50,141 nucleotides of DNA, taken from contig CAKRPS010000017.1 in the NCBI GenBank assembly GCA_934385475.1, forward strand, positions 1 to 50,141, given 5' to 3'. Below, piece by piece: positions 1-8,389 of this stretch; position 1 is the stretch's first letter; each line of letters opens with the position of its first letter. Source of the DNA: an uncultured Lachnospiraceae bacterium. Its GTDB lineage: Bacteria; Bacillota; Clostridia; Lachnospirales; Lachnospiraceae. The notes beneath the pieces were generated by a model. It was not told the origin of the DNA. It worked only from the letters and a program-made list of their open reading frames with translations, and made no database searches. A program made the position numbers and the translations under genes.

Positions 1-174
1 TTTAAAAGGCAGGTTAAGAATAACATTGCCAAATTTGAAGGCGATGATTTTATGTTTGAATTGAATGATGAAGAAGCGGAAAATCTTTCAAGGTGCAAAA
101 ATTTCACCTTGAATATGGGAAGAGGTTCAAATATAAAATACAAGGATTATTATGACAAGATGAGGAGAGGATAG
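1..174 (+). pseudogene. ORF6N-domain protein fragment, open at the left edge
   Basis: Frame 1 is open from the first base to a TAG at 172-174 and encodes 57 residues with no start in the window. The middle (FEGDDFMFELNDEEAENL followed by a FTLN segment) resembles the ORF6N domain, a DNA-binding module related to KilA-N found in phage antirepressors and mobile elements. Family members normally continue into a YAFTEQG motif. Here the reading switches to KDYYDKMRRG and stops, so the C-terminal half is replaced or lost. It is probably the remnant of a prophage or mobile-element gene. The family match is by recognition only. Confidence 0.5.
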
Positions 175-218
175 TGAGTAGACCATTTTCAGGGTGTTAC
201 GAAAATAATTGCATGGAT

Positions 219-245
219 TTTGCGGTGCATTTTTTGTACCGCAAA
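219..245. repeat. Hairpin with TTTGCGGT arms and T-rich loop (copy 1)
   Basis: An 11-bp inverted repeat (219-229 and 235-245, one G-T wobble) closes a loop of five T. It shares the TTTGCGGT/ACCGCAAA arms and T-run loop with a second hairpin at 2180-2209. The T-run lies in the loop, not after the stem, so it is not a normal intrinsic terminator. Confidence 0.55.
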
Positions 246-274
246 CAAGGAAGGAAAAGGGTAATAGGAAGCTA

Positions 275-1207
275 TTAGTCTTCGTATAGAGCGGCTATAT
301 CGCGTATTTTTTGCTTTATTTTTGAGCGGACATGTGACGGCTCTAAACATTCACATTTGTCACCAAAACTTAAAAGAATATCGTAATGGTATTCATTTTC
401 TATAAAAGGAAAATCTACGATGTAATACTCATTACTATCTGGTTTAATATTCTCATAGGTGCAATAGTCAAGCACTCTATCCAGCACAGATTTATGAACA
501 CGGATTTTGATTTTCGTTTGCATTGTTTTCAAAATATCATCAAACTCTAATTGTGGCTTTGGATAATCCCGTGGCGTAAAAGTTTCTTCTTGCGTTTGTA
601 GTTTTGAGATACGGGATAATCGGAACAGACGATAATCATTTTTTATATGGCAATACCCATACAGGTACCAATGACTGTTTTTTAGTACAAGCTGATATGG
701 CTCGACTGTCCGTGCGGTTTTATTTCCGTGATGTGCTATATATTCAAATGTCAGCAGTCTGCTTTCCGGCAAAGCCGTTTTAATTATTTCTAAATATGGC
801 TGTATGTTGCGGTTACTCATCCACTGACTTAAATCTATACAGATTTGATTTACTTTTAATTCGATATCGTTAGCTTTGTCGGCAGGGATAAAGCTTTTAA
901 CCTTTGCAAGGGCATGTATCAACTCATCACCCCGTACCACATTTGAAATACTGGAAAGCCCCATCAAGAGAGCAGAAAGGTCAGTGGTTGAAAAGACCTT
1001 TTTATCAACCTTGTACTGTGGCATAATTTCAAAGCCGCCCCCTACTCCTGATGTAGAGCGGATAGGAATACCTGCCATATTGATGGCATCTATATCCCGA
1101 TAGATTGTGCGGGGAGAAACTTCAAACATATCTGCTAACTCCTGTGCACCAATGCGTTCTTTATCAAGAAGTATCATAATAATACTAATAAGCCTGTCTA
1201 CTTTCAT
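275..1207 (-). CDS. WYL-domain (YafY/DeoR-like) transcriptional regulator
   Basis: A cytoplasmic DNA-binding regulator of 310 residues. An N-terminal winged helix (about residues 1-58, with QELADMFEVSPRTIYRDIDAI as recognition region) is followed by a WYL ligand-sensing domain around 135-215 and a C-terminal WCX-like extension. The longer frame opens at 1297, but I place the start at 1207 because MKVDRLISII matches the usual beginning of this family and an AAGGAC ribosome binding site lies just upstream. It is divergent from a DJ-1/PfpI gene at 1519, which may be its target, although a broken gene lies between them. The ligand is unknown. Confidence 0.85.
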   Translation of the reverse strand: MKVDRLISIIMILLDKERIGAQELADMFEVSPRTIYRDIDAINMAGIPIRSTSGVGGGFEIMPQYKVDKKVFSTTDLSALLMGLSSISNVVRGDELIHALAKVKSFIPADKANDIELKVNQICIDLSQWMSNRNIQPYLEIIKTALPESRLLTFEYIAHHGNKTARTVEPYQLVLKNSHWYLYGYCHIKNDYRLFRLSRISKLQTQEETFTPRDYPKPQLEFDDILKTMQTKIKIRVHKSVLDRVLDYCTYENIKPDSNEYYIVDFPFIENEYHYDILLSFGDKCECLEPSHVRSKIKQKIRDIAALYED

Positions 1208-1290
1208 CTTATTGTCGTCCTTTTGTATTTTGATTGTTGCCATACTGTTGTCAGTAATCGGATGATACAATAAAAACGAAAACAAATCAA

Positions 1291-1470
1291 GATGCACATC
1301 AGGAGGAAAGCGTTATGTAGAAAAAAGCCAATTATGCTGTTAGTGTCTTATCAGACTGCACCACAAGTTATGACAAGAGGTGACTTAATGAGATGCTACA
1401 TTATTATGAAAGTAAAGGTTGTAAAATCGTCTGTTTAAGAGATTTGGAAGTTGATACGTCTCAGTTATAA
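1291..1470 (+). pseudogene. Remnant of a cysteine hydrolase (isochorismatase-like) C-terminus
   Basis: One reading frame from 1291 to the TAA at 1468-1470 reads like a hydrolase C-terminus (DAHQEESVM, then YAVSVLSDCTTSYDK, then LNEMLHYYESKGCKI). It is interrupted by a TAG at 1318-1320 and a TGA at 1381-1383. Both stops lie in the same frame, so these are point mutations rather than frameshifts. The DCxxSY and Y-ESKGC pattern suggests the isochorismatase/nicotinamidase-like family, but the catalytic part is gone and the assignment is tentative. Confidence 0.4.
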
Positions 1471-1518
1471 ACAGAATGGAAAAGTTTTAAGAGAAAAATA
1501 CAGGAAAGAAGGAGAAAA

Positions 1519-2145
1519 ATGACAACGGTATATGTTTATGTAATGAATACAATGGCTGATTGGGAAATCAGCTACTGTCTTGCGGAACTGAATTCAAAAA
1601 GATTTTTTCGGAAGAATGCTGGGGAGATTCTGGTGAAAACAGTATCCCACTCAAAGGAGCCGGTAAAATCGATGGGAGGACTTACGATTATTCCAGACAT
1701 GGTGATTAAAGACATCCAGACAAATAAAGACAATGTGCTGATTCTTCCCGGATCTGATAGATGGGGTGAAACTGAGAATGTTGAGATACTGGAGATTGCC
1801 GAGCATTTTTTAGAAGCTGAGGGATTGGTTACTGCAATATGTGGGGCTACAGTGGCATTGGCAAACATCGGGATTTTGGACAATAAAAAGCACACAAGTA
1901 ATGGAGTCGGTTTCTTAGATATGTTTTGTCCTGCTTATAAGGGAGCAGAGTTTTACGTTGATAAGCCGGCTGTAAGAGATGGCAATCTGATAACAGCTGC
2001 AGCTACAGGCGCACTTGATATGACAAGATTGATTTTAGAATATCTGGATGTATTTAAGCCAGAGACATTGGAACACTGGTATACATATTTCAGCACAGGA
2101 AATGCGGACGAGTTTTTTGCTATGATGCAGAGTTTGCAGAAATAG
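1519..2145 (+). CDS. DJ-1/PfpI family protein (type 1 glutamine amidotransferase-like)
   Basis: A 208-residue cytoplasmic protein covering a whole DJ-1/PfpI domain. The nucleophile-elbow motif AICGATVALAN places the reactive cysteine at residue 108, and the GNLITAAATGA segment near residue 155 is also typical. Members act as glyoxalases, chaperone-like or redox-responsive proteins; the substrate cannot be told from sequence. The start has a good site (AAGAAGGAGAAAA before ATG). Such genes often sit beside WYL regulators, as here (divergent, 275-1207). Confidence 0.85.
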   Translation: MTTVYVYVMNTMADWEISYCLAELNSKRFFRKNAGEILVKTVSHSKEPVKSMGGLTIIPDMVIKDIQTNKDNVLILPGSDRWGETENVEILEIAEHFLEAEGLVTAICGATVALANIGILDNKKHTSNGVGFLDMFCPAYKGAEFYVDKPAVRDGNLITAAATGALDMTRLILEYLDVFKPETLEHWYTYFSTGNADEFFAMMQSLQK

Positions 2146-2179
2146 GAATATATATGCTAATGAAGGTTTTGCGTGGAGA

Positions 2180-2209
2180 ATTTGCGGTCAAATTTTTTTG
2201 ACCGCAAAT
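2180..2209. repeat. Hairpin with TTTGCGGT arms and T-rich loop (copy 2)
   Basis: A perfect 12-bp inverted repeat (2180-2191 and 2198-2209) with a loop of six bases, mostly T. It lies between the DJ-1 stop and the hcp stop. It could act as a terminator for one or both convergent genes, but its near twin at 219-245 suggests a repeated element. Confidence 0.6.
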
Positions 2210-2260
2210 CCTAACAGCAGGGGCAGATAGAATGACTTTAAGAGAAAGCTACCATATGCC

Positions 2261-3868
2261 TTATGAGGCGTCGCCATTCAAAATCTGCTTTAAGTCTTCC
2301 TCCGGAGTGGTGATAGGAGCAATGCCGAAGTTCTCCACGAGGTAGTTCAGCACATTAGGCGAAATAAATGCCGGCAGTGTTGGGCCGAGGCGAATGTCCT
2401 TGATGCCAAGGTACAACAGGGTCAGCAGGATACACACCGCCTTTTGTTCGTACCAGGAGAGAACCATGGACAGCGGCAGGTCGTTTATACCGCAGTCGAA
2501 TGCATCGGCAAGCGCAACGGCAATTTGAATGGCGCTGTAAGCATCGTTACACTGTCCTATATCCATCAGACGGGGCAGATCGCCGATCGTGCCGAGATCA
2601 AGGTCATTGAAGCGATATTTACCGCAGGCAAGAGTCAGCACCACCGTGTCATCAGGGGTCTGCTTAACAAACTCCGTGTAGTAGTTTCGACCGGGGCGTG
2701 CTCCATCGCAGCCGGCAACCAGGAAGAAGTGTCTGATCGCACCTGATTTCACTGTTTCAATGATTTTGTCGGCCACACCGAGCACTGTACCGCGTGCAAA
2801 GCCTGTCATGACCATGTTACCGCCATTGATGCCGGTAAATGCCTTGTCTTCGGTATAACCGCCCAATTCTAGCGCTTTCTCAATGACCGGGGTAAAGTCC
2901 TTGTCATCGCCGATGTGGGTCATTTCAGGATAAGATACCATTGCTGTGGTGAACACGCGGTCAGCATAGCTTGCCTTGGGCGGCATAAGACAGTTAGTGG
3001 TAAAAAGTACCGGTGCGGGAAGCTCTGCAAATTCTTTTTGCTGGTTCTGCCATGCCGTACCGAAGTTGCCTTTGAGATGCGGGTACTTTTTCAGTTCGGG
3101 ATAGCCGTGGGCGGGGAGCATTTCGCCGTGGGTGTAAATATTGATGCCCTTGTTTTGGGTCTGCTCGAGCAGCAGCTTCAAATCGTGAAGATCGTGGCCG
3201 GAAATGACGATGAACGGCCCTTTTTCCACGGTCAGAGGAACCGTGACAGGCGTTGGCGTGCCGTAGCTTTCAGTATTTGCCCTATCAAGAAGTGCCATGC
3301 ACTGGAGGTTTTTCTCGCCTACTTCCATAACGATGGGCAACAGCTCGTCCATGCCCCAGTCTTCGCCGATGGCAAAGAGTGCCTTGACGAAAAAGCGGTT
3401 TACTTCTTCATCGGTATAGCCCAAAACCATGGCATGATGCGCATAAGCTGCCATACCGCGTATACCAAAGAGGATAAGTGATTTGAGACTGCGGACATCC
3501 TCCTGTGAATTCCATACATTTTCCATTTCGTAATCATCGGTTCGTCCGCACACGGAAGTGCAGGCAGTATAGCCTGGCAAAAGGTTTGCTTTTGCAGCGT
3601 GTACCTGGTCGATCAGTTCGTGCAGTGTCTTTTCATTAAAGTTTACATTTGTGACGGTGGTAAATAATCCCTCGATCATCAGCTGCCATGTGTCCTTACT
3701 TGTCTCTGTGGCGCTGCCCATTGCCCGTGCTAGTCCGATAAGAGCTCCTGTCAATTCATCCTGAAGTTTCGCTACATCGGCGGTTTTCCCGCAAACTCCG
3801 GTTATTCCTGTACAGCCGTTGCACCCGGCTGTCTGCTCACATTGAAAACAAAACATTTTATTGTCCAT
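2261..3868 (-). CDS. hcp: Hydroxylamine reductase / hybrid-cluster protein
   Basis: A 535-residue cytoplasmic iron-sulfur enzyme. The N-terminal cluster motif is obvious (MFCFQCEQTA then GCTGITGVCGKTADVA; Cys7, 10, 19 and 26). Later Cys/His-containing segments such as TACTSVCGRTDD, FTTNCLMPP and VAGCDGARPGRNYYTEF match the hybrid 4Fe-2S-2O cluster region. Hcp reduces nitric oxide or hydroxylamine and protects anaerobes from nitrosative stress. No hcr-type NADH reductase gene is adjacent, as usual in clostridia. It is divergent from a Crp/Fnr regulator, and the promoter carries a well-placed palindrome (3978-3991), so activation by that neighbour is likely. Confidence 0.97.
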   Translation of the reverse strand: MDNKMFCFQCEQTAGCNGCTGITGVCGKTADVAKLQDELTGALIGLARAMGSATETSKDTWQLMIEGLFTTVTNVNFNEKTLHELIDQVHAAKANLLPGYTACTSVCGRTDDYEMENVWNSQEDVRSLKSLILFGIRGMAAYAHHAMVLGYTDEEVNRFFVKALFAIGEDWGMDELLPIVMEVGEKNLQCMALLDRANTESYGTPTPVTVPLTVEKGPFIVISGHDLHDLKLLLEQTQNKGINIYTHGEMLPAHGYPELKKYPHLKGNFGTAWQNQQKEFAELPAPVLFTTNCLMPPKASYADRVFTTAMVSYPEMTHIGDDKDFTPVIEKALELGGYTEDKAFTGINGGNMVMTGFARGTVLGVADKIIETVKSGAIRHFFLVAGCDGARPGRNYYTEFVKQTPDDTVVLTLACGKYRFNDLDLGTIGDLPRLMDIGQCNDAYSAIQIAVALADAFDCGINDLPLSMVLSWYEQKAVCILLTLLYLGIKDIRLGPTLPAFISPNVLNYLVENFGIAPITTPEEDLKQILNGDAS

Positions 3869-3933
3869 TTGAATTCCTCGCCTTCTTGTATTTGTTCTGA
3901 ATAGTTATGATTTTCTAAAATAACAAGGTCTCC

Positions 3934-3962
3934 TTGCTATTTCGTATTCATTGTAGTATGTT
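3934..3962 (+). promoter_or_regulatory. Putative promoter of the Crp/Fnr gene
   Basis: TTGCTA (3934-3939), 17 bp spacer, TATGTT (3957-3962). Transcription would start near 3969, so the palindrome at 3978-3991 would lie just downstream of the start and could serve autorepression. Confidence 0.4.
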
Positions 3963-3991
3963 AAATACAACAAATCTGTTGAATTTTCAAC
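3950..3991 (-). promoter_or_regulatory. hcp promoter with class II Crp/Fnr-type operator
   Basis: On the minus strand the palindrome GTTGAAAATTCAAC (3978-3991; TTGA-N4-TCAA core) is followed by 22 bp and then TACAAT (3950-3955), with no good -35 hexamer. The palindrome centre falls at about -41.5 relative to the predicted start. That is the classic position for a Crp/Fnr-family activator replacing the -35 box. The likely binder is the regulator at 4005-4667. Confidence 0.55.
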
Positions 3992-4004
3992 GAAAGAGGT
4001 TTTT

Positions 4005-4667
4005 ATGAAAGAATATTTTTCCATTATTCGATCATCACAACTATTTTCAGGCATTTCCGAGGATGAACTTACGGTTATGCTCTCTTGTCTTAATGCAAAA
4101 AAAGAGAATTTTCCTAAGGATGCATTCTTGCTGCGTGCCGGTGACACGGCAGAGTCAATAGGTTTTGTTTTGTCGGGAAATGTTTTGATCATACAGGAAG
4201 ACATTTGGGGCAATCGCAATATCCTTTCCAAGGCCGGGCCGGGGCAGACCTTTGCTACCGCTTATGCCTGTGCCCCCGGTTCGGTGCTGCAAGTGAGCGT
4301 TTCTGCCGAAACACCCGTTGCCGTAATGTTTTTGAATGTAAAGCGTGTTCTGAGTATGTGTCCATCTGCCTGTGAGCACCACAGCCGCATTATCCGCAAT
4401 CTGCTCGGTGAGCTTGCCGAGAAAAATTTGCGTTTTGATGAAAAACTTACACATATGGGACAACGCACTACGCGGGCAAAGCTCATGTCCTATCTTTCTT
4501 CGGAAGCACAACGGCTCGGGAAATATGAATTTGACATTCCCTTTTCAAGACAACAGCTTGCGGATTATCTTGCGGTAGAGCGCAGCGGACTTTCACTTGA
4601 ACTCGGGAAAATGCGTGCCGAAGGACTTATTGACTTTCACAGGAGTCATTTTGTGTTGAAGATGTGA
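4005..4667 (+). CDS. Crp/Fnr family transcriptional regulator (HcpR-like role)
   Basis: A 220-residue regulator with a cyclic-nucleotide-binding-like beta-roll (about 15-115) and a C-terminal winged helix (about 145-215, FSRQQLADYLAVERSGLSLE). It lacks an FNR-type N-terminal cysteine cluster, so it is unlikely to be an oxygen-sensing FNR. Its placement opposite hcp, sharing a 136-bp region with a TTGA-N4-TCAA palindrome, points to control of hcp in response to nitrosative stress. That role is inferred from context. Start chosen at ATG 4005 behind GAAAGAGG. Confidence 0.9.
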   Translation: MKEYFSIIRSSQLFSGISEDELTVMLSCLNAKKENFPKDAFLLRAGDTAESIGFVLSGNVLIIQEDIWGNRNILSKAGPGQTFATAYACAPGSVLQVSVSAETPVAVMFLNVKRVLSMCPSACEHHSRIIRNLLGELAEKNLRFDEKLTHMGQRTTRAKLMSYLSSEAQRLGKYEFDIPFSRQQLADYLAVERSGLSLELGKMRAEGLIDFHRSHFVLKM

Positions 4668-4921
4668 CAACGTATTTACAAAGCACGCCTGTTTATTGAC
4701 AACTTTTGGTTGACACAATTCTTATAGAGTCTCGATATACGATATTCCGATAATTTCTAATTGACAAATTTTCATTCGGCGTAAAATATATTTTCTAAAA
4801 CACTTCTATTTAATAGGTTAAAGTAATCGGAAGAAATTCTAATTCCCACAACGTTCACACGGCTATTTGTTTCAGAACAGAACAGACAGCCTTTAATGCA
4901 GAAGAAGAAATGGAGAATGTG
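4668..4921 (+). other. Gene-free A/T-rich stretch
   Basis: No convincing gene. It contains two TTGACA-like hexamers around 4696-4716 and a third near 4762, plus three CGATA repeats (about 4732-4757), but no clean matching -10 element. It precedes the truncated chemotaxis receptor and may hold that gene's old promoter. Confidence 0.35.
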
Positions 4922-5074
4922 ATGAAAAGAAAAACGCGGAAATTAAGTATCAAAACAAAACTTTTGCTGCTTTCAGGAACGATAGTGACAGTGTTATCAC
5001 TCACTCTCGGAATTTTATTTTATGAACGGATGAAGGCAGACATGGTCAGTATGGGAGTTTTGTTTTGGATTTGA
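4922..5074 (+). pseudogene. 5' stub of a methyl-accepting chemotaxis protein
   Basis: The start is intact, with GGAGAATGTG before ATG. The first 46 residues read like a receptor N-terminus: a basic tip (MKRKTRKLSIKTK), a membrane segment (LLLLSGTIVTVLSLTLGILF) and ERMKADMVSMGV. After that the frame runs into LFWI and a TGA at 5072-5074. The sensor and signalling domains are gone. The break coincides with the start of A/T-rich DNA carrying the radical SAM and MFS genes, so an insertion or deletion joined there is likely. Confidence 0.6.
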
Positions 5075-5159
5075 TATGTATAGAAGTAGATTGCTAGCCT
5101 AAATTGCAGAAATTTAAAGGAAATAGCAGAGCTGTCATATATAGAAGTGTAAATTGTTG

Positions 5160-5168
5160 TGCTATGAT
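5160..5168 (+). promoter_or_regulatory. Putative extended -10 promoter for the radical SAM gene
   Basis: TG-C-TATGAT at 5160-5168 lies about 55 bp before the start codon at 5223. No good -35 is visible, which is usual for extended -10 promoters. Placement fits but is not decisive. Confidence 0.35.
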
Positions 5169-5222
5169 TGTAGTACATATAGAGATATGTAAATGTATAA
5201 AAGAGGGATTAAGGAGGAAAAA

Positions 5223-6548
5223 ATGATTGCTAAAGAAGAGATAGGTAAGTTTTATGTAAAAGAGGATGAAAATATTTTTGCGGATAAACTGGGCTTAAAA
5301 TATTTTACAAAAGTTTCAGAAAATGAAAGTGAAGAATGTAGCGTGGGCGAAGCAATTCCAGCATGGTTTCAGGATGAAAAAAATTTTAATAAAGCATTAA
5401 GTAATTCTTTTTTAGAGATTCACCCTATGACGGCTGAAATAATACCATCATTACTTTGCCCATTTAGGTGTGAACAATGTTCATATAGACCACAAAAGGA
5501 AAAAATGGGTATTTGGGACAAAAAGAATGAAGGAAATACGGCGGAATTATTGATGAGCAGAGAAACTATGCGAAATGCCTTAAATTCTTTAGAAGCAGTT
5601 GGGACAAGACATATTATTTTTACAGGAGGAGGGGAACCATTATCTAATAAAGATGTTTTATTCTACGGTATCAGAAAAGCAACTGAAAAGAATATGGAGA
5701 TATGTCTTTATACAAATGCACTTTTGCTTACAAAAGATGCTGTAAATGAATTAATTAGCTCTTCTGTGAAAGTGTGTAGAATAAGTATATACGGTGCCAA
5801 CCCAGAGGGATTTACTAATTATACAAAATGTCAGAAAGAAAATTATAATACCATATTCAACAACATACGAAATCTAGTGATTGAAAAGGTTAGGAGAAAC
5901 AGTGATTTACAGGTGTCATTGTCTTTTTTACTTCACCCCCAAATGTATAATAATGGAGCTAATATTAGCTTTTTAGATTTATTAAAGGAAAAAATTGGAG
6001 AGGAATATGTGAAGCATATTAGTTCGGTTAGATTTACGCCTGCTATTGACTACTATTCTGATACTCAGATAGATAAAGATTTTTTTGAGGCAATGTTCGA
6101 AAAGGTTGAAAGTGAAAAAGATGCTGCGTTAACCTATGGGATTGTGTTTAAAAATTATACACATAGGCTTCAAGATATGTACGGTAGTAAAAAATATGAT
6201 CGATGTCTTGCATGTGGATTATATGCAGAAATAGGCCCTGACGGATCAATGTATCAGTGCTGTGAAAAACTATTTCTTTCTGAATATAAAATAGGAAATA
6301 TTAATGAAGATTCTATTGCACATATATATGCATCTAATGTAAGAAAAAAGGTAGTACAGTATGTTGATCATAATATTAAGAGTTGCCCATCGGTGTGCAA
6401 GCCACATGAGGCCAATAAACAATATCAAAACTTTGTAGAAATAAAAGATGATGAAAGAGCATTGATGCTTTTGTGGAGATACCAAAAATTAAATGAACAA
6501 AGTTATATTAATGATGCATTTGGAAAGTTCAATTACTTTGAAAGTTAA
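5223..6548 (+). CDS. Radical SAM protein with C-terminal SPASM/twitch region
   Basis: A 441-residue enzyme. The radical SAM cluster motif is C79-x3-C83-x2-C86 (LLCPFRCEQCSYRP), followed by GGGEPL near 140. A C-terminal auxiliary-cluster region shows C331-x9-G341-x4-C346, a GNINEDS segment and a later CPSVC. This is the SPASM/twitch layout of enzymes that modify peptides, proteins or cofactors. The substrate is unknown and no precursor-peptide gene is visible nearby. The start at 5223 is supported by TTAAGGAGG; the frame is open from 5193. It is followed 14 bp later by an MFS transporter and is clearly more A/T-rich than the genes to its right, suggesting acquisition. Confidence 0.85.
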   Translation: MIAKEEIGKFYVKEDENIFADKLGLKYFTKVSENESEECSVGEAIPAWFQDEKNFNKALSNSFLEIHPMTAEIIPSLLCPFRCEQCSYRPQKEKMGIWDKKNEGNTAELLMSRETMRNALNSLEAVGTRHIIFTGGGEPLSNKDVLFYGIRKATEKNMEICLYTNALLLTKDAVNELISSSVKVCRISIYGANPEGFTNYTKCQKENYNTIFNNIRNLVIEKVRRNSDLQVSLSFLLHPQMYNNGANISFLDLLKEKIGEEYVKHISSVRFTPAIDYYSDTQIDKDFFEAMFEKVESEKDAALTYGIVFKNYTHRLQDMYGSKKYDRCLACGLYAEIGPDGSMYQCCEKLFLSEYKIGNINEDSIAHIYASNVRKKVVQYVDHNIKSCPSVCKPHEANKQYQNFVEIKDDERALMLLWRYQKLNEQSYINDAFGKFNYFES

Positions 6549-6562
6549 CTGGAGGAAAAGCA

Positions 6563-7720
6563 ATGGATGAGAAGAAAGTAAGTATTGTTACAAACTATAC
6601 TTTCATGGTCAGTGGAATGACATCCATGGTATTGAGCGCAATGATGCCATACATCATTTCAAGGGCGGGTATAGAATACACTAGAGCAGGAAAATTATTA
6701 GCGATTTTATCAATTGGAAATATGCTTGCCACCTATATTTCGGGATATTTAATTAATAGATTTGGAAAGAAATGTATGGCAATTATTGCGGCAATATGTT
6801 CTTTATTGGGAATGCTGATTGTTTTTATGTTACATTCTTATAGTTTTTTGCTGATTGGTTTTTTATTGGTGGGTATTAGCCGAGGTGAAATCAGTAATAT
6901 AAACAATTCGCTTGTAAATGATTACTTTTCAGGTAATGCTAAAAAACTAAATATGCTCCATATGTTTTTTTCAGTAGGTGCATGTATTGCCCCTCTTGTT
7001 ACTTCTATGCTACTTGGCTTAAAGTTTTATTGGGCAATCGTATTTACGATTTTTTCATTATTTAACATGGGAAGCATCTTGGTTTATTCAGGTTTGCCAA
7101 GTACGAAAGAAAATAAAGTAATGCTTCAGGAAAAAAAAGAATATTCATTTTTGAAGCAACCTGCATTTTGGGCCGGAGCATGGATATTATTTTTTTATAT
7201 TGGAATTGAAAATTCTGTTAATGGGTGGCTTGTTACGTATTTGACGGATGCTGGACTTGTTTCGACAGAAATGGCACAGATGTTACTATCGTTACTGTAC
7301 TTTATTATGGTTATTGGAAGAATTTTTGGAGTACGACTTGGAAACAAAATTAAGGGAACCCATTTGATGCTTGCTTCATCTATTGGTGCGTTACTAATGT
7401 ATCTGTGTATTTTGTCAGGAAAAAATGGTATAATTCTATTAGTTTCTGTTGGGCTGATAGGGCTCTTTTATGCACCTATGTACCCTACTACAATAGCAAG
7501 CTGTAGTCATACGCTGTGCAATAATGGAGTGGCTATGGGAACCTTGTTAACAATTGGAGGATTAGGAAAAGTAATAATGCCATATTTAGTTGGCAAAATG
7601 GCGGATTTTCAAGGGATAAAAGCTGGAATGAGCGTTATTTTGGGTGGTAATATTTTACTGATTGTAGTTATATTGATTTATGAACTGCTGGTGATCAGAA
7701 AAGGAGAAGCGAGGGTATGA
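6563..7720 (+). CDS. MFS transporter
   Basis: A 385-residue integral membrane protein with about 12 hydrophobic segments in two halves. The MFS inter-helix 2-3 motif is present as GYLINRFGKKCM (about 60-71). The layout recalls the sugar or FucP-like branch, but specificity cannot be read. GGAGG at 6550 supports the start. Composition is A/T-rich like the radical SAM gene upstream, and the two probably form one transcription unit, so it may export or import the enzyme's product or substrate (inference). Its TGA overlaps the ATG of the next gene by four bases. Confidence 0.85.
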   Translation: MDEKKVSIVTNYTFMVSGMTSMVLSAMMPYIISRAGIEYTRAGKLLAILSIGNMLATYISGYLINRFGKKCMAIIAAICSLLGMLIVFMLHSYSFLLIGFLLVGISRGEISNINNSLVNDYFSGNAKKLNMLHMFFSVGACIAPLVTSMLLGLKFYWAIVFTIFSLFNMGSILVYSGLPSTKENKVMLQEKKEYSFLKQPAFWAGAWILFFYIGIENSVNGWLVTYLTDAGLVSTEMAQMLLSLLYFIMVIGRIFGVRLGNKIKGTHLMLASSIGALLMYLCILSGKNGIILLVSVGLIGLFYAPMYPTTIASCSHTLCNNGVAMGTLLTIGGLGKVIMPYLVGKMADFQGIKAGMSVILGGNILLIVVILIYELLVIRKGEARV

Positions 7721-8316
7721 ACAAGATGAGATTGGGGGAAGCACAGGAAATCCTTGAGTGGGCAGGCGGCTGCAATCCGGGGCCGTGGACAGCACATTCG
7801 CAGGCGGTGTCGGAAGCAGCTGGAAGAATTGCCGCAAAAGCAGGACTCAATGAAGAACAGGCCAGGGTATATGGGCTGTTACATGATATCGGTAGATATA
7901 AGGGTGTTACCAGTATGATGCACATTTATGATGGCTACCGGTATTTTGTTGAGAAGGGTTATGAAGACATTGCCCAGATATGTATTACACACTCCTTTCC
8001 GGTAAAGGATATTTCCTATTACAGTGGGGCAAATGATTGTAGCGAGGCTGTTTATGAGGAAATAAAAGGACTTCTTGAACGGTACGAATACACACCGTAT
8101 GATGCGTTGATCCAACTGTGTGACAGCATTGCACTTCCGGAGGGGGTATGTCTTCTGGAGAAGCGGTTGTTGGATGTGGCGATGCGGCATGGTATCAATG
8201 ACACCACGGTTTCAAAGTGGGAGAAAATATTTGAAATAAAGGATCAGTTTGAGAAAGAGATAGGTGCCAGTATCTATACGCTGTTCCCGGAGGCAGTTGA
8301 GAATACATTCCGGTAG
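7717..8316 (+). CDS. HD-domain protein (putative phosphohydrolase)
   Basis: A 199-residue cytoplasmic protein. The metal-binding HD signature is WTAHSQAV near residue 28 and LLHDIGRYKG near 54, with a further ITHSFP near 90. HD proteins hydrolyse phosphate esters such as nucleotides. The start overlaps the MFS stop (ATGA), implying coupled translation, yet its composition is markedly less A/T-rich than that of the MFS and radical SAM genes. It may be a native gene to which the acquired pair was joined. The substrate is unknown. Confidence 0.8.
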   Translation: MNKMRLGEAQEILEWAGGCNPGPWTAHSQAVSEAAGRIAAKAGLNEEQARVYGLLHDIGRYKGVTSMMHIYDGYRYFVEKGYEDIAQICITHSFPVKDISYYSGANDCSEAVYEEIKGLLERYEYTPYDALIQLCDSIALPEGVCLLEKRLLDVAMRHGINDTTVSKWEKIFEIKDQFEKEIGASIYTLFPEAVENTFR

Positions 8317-8389
8317 ATAAGACAGTTTTGGCTGGCATAAAGACAGTATCCATGTTACAATCATAAAAACGCAATGCGAGGTAATGCAA

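Noticed and set aside
5164..5226. A 20-codon ORF containing CKC just before the radical SAM gene, as a possible modified-peptide precursor
   Set aside because: Its ATG lies inside the probable -10 element and it has no ribosome binding site, so it is unlikely to be translated.
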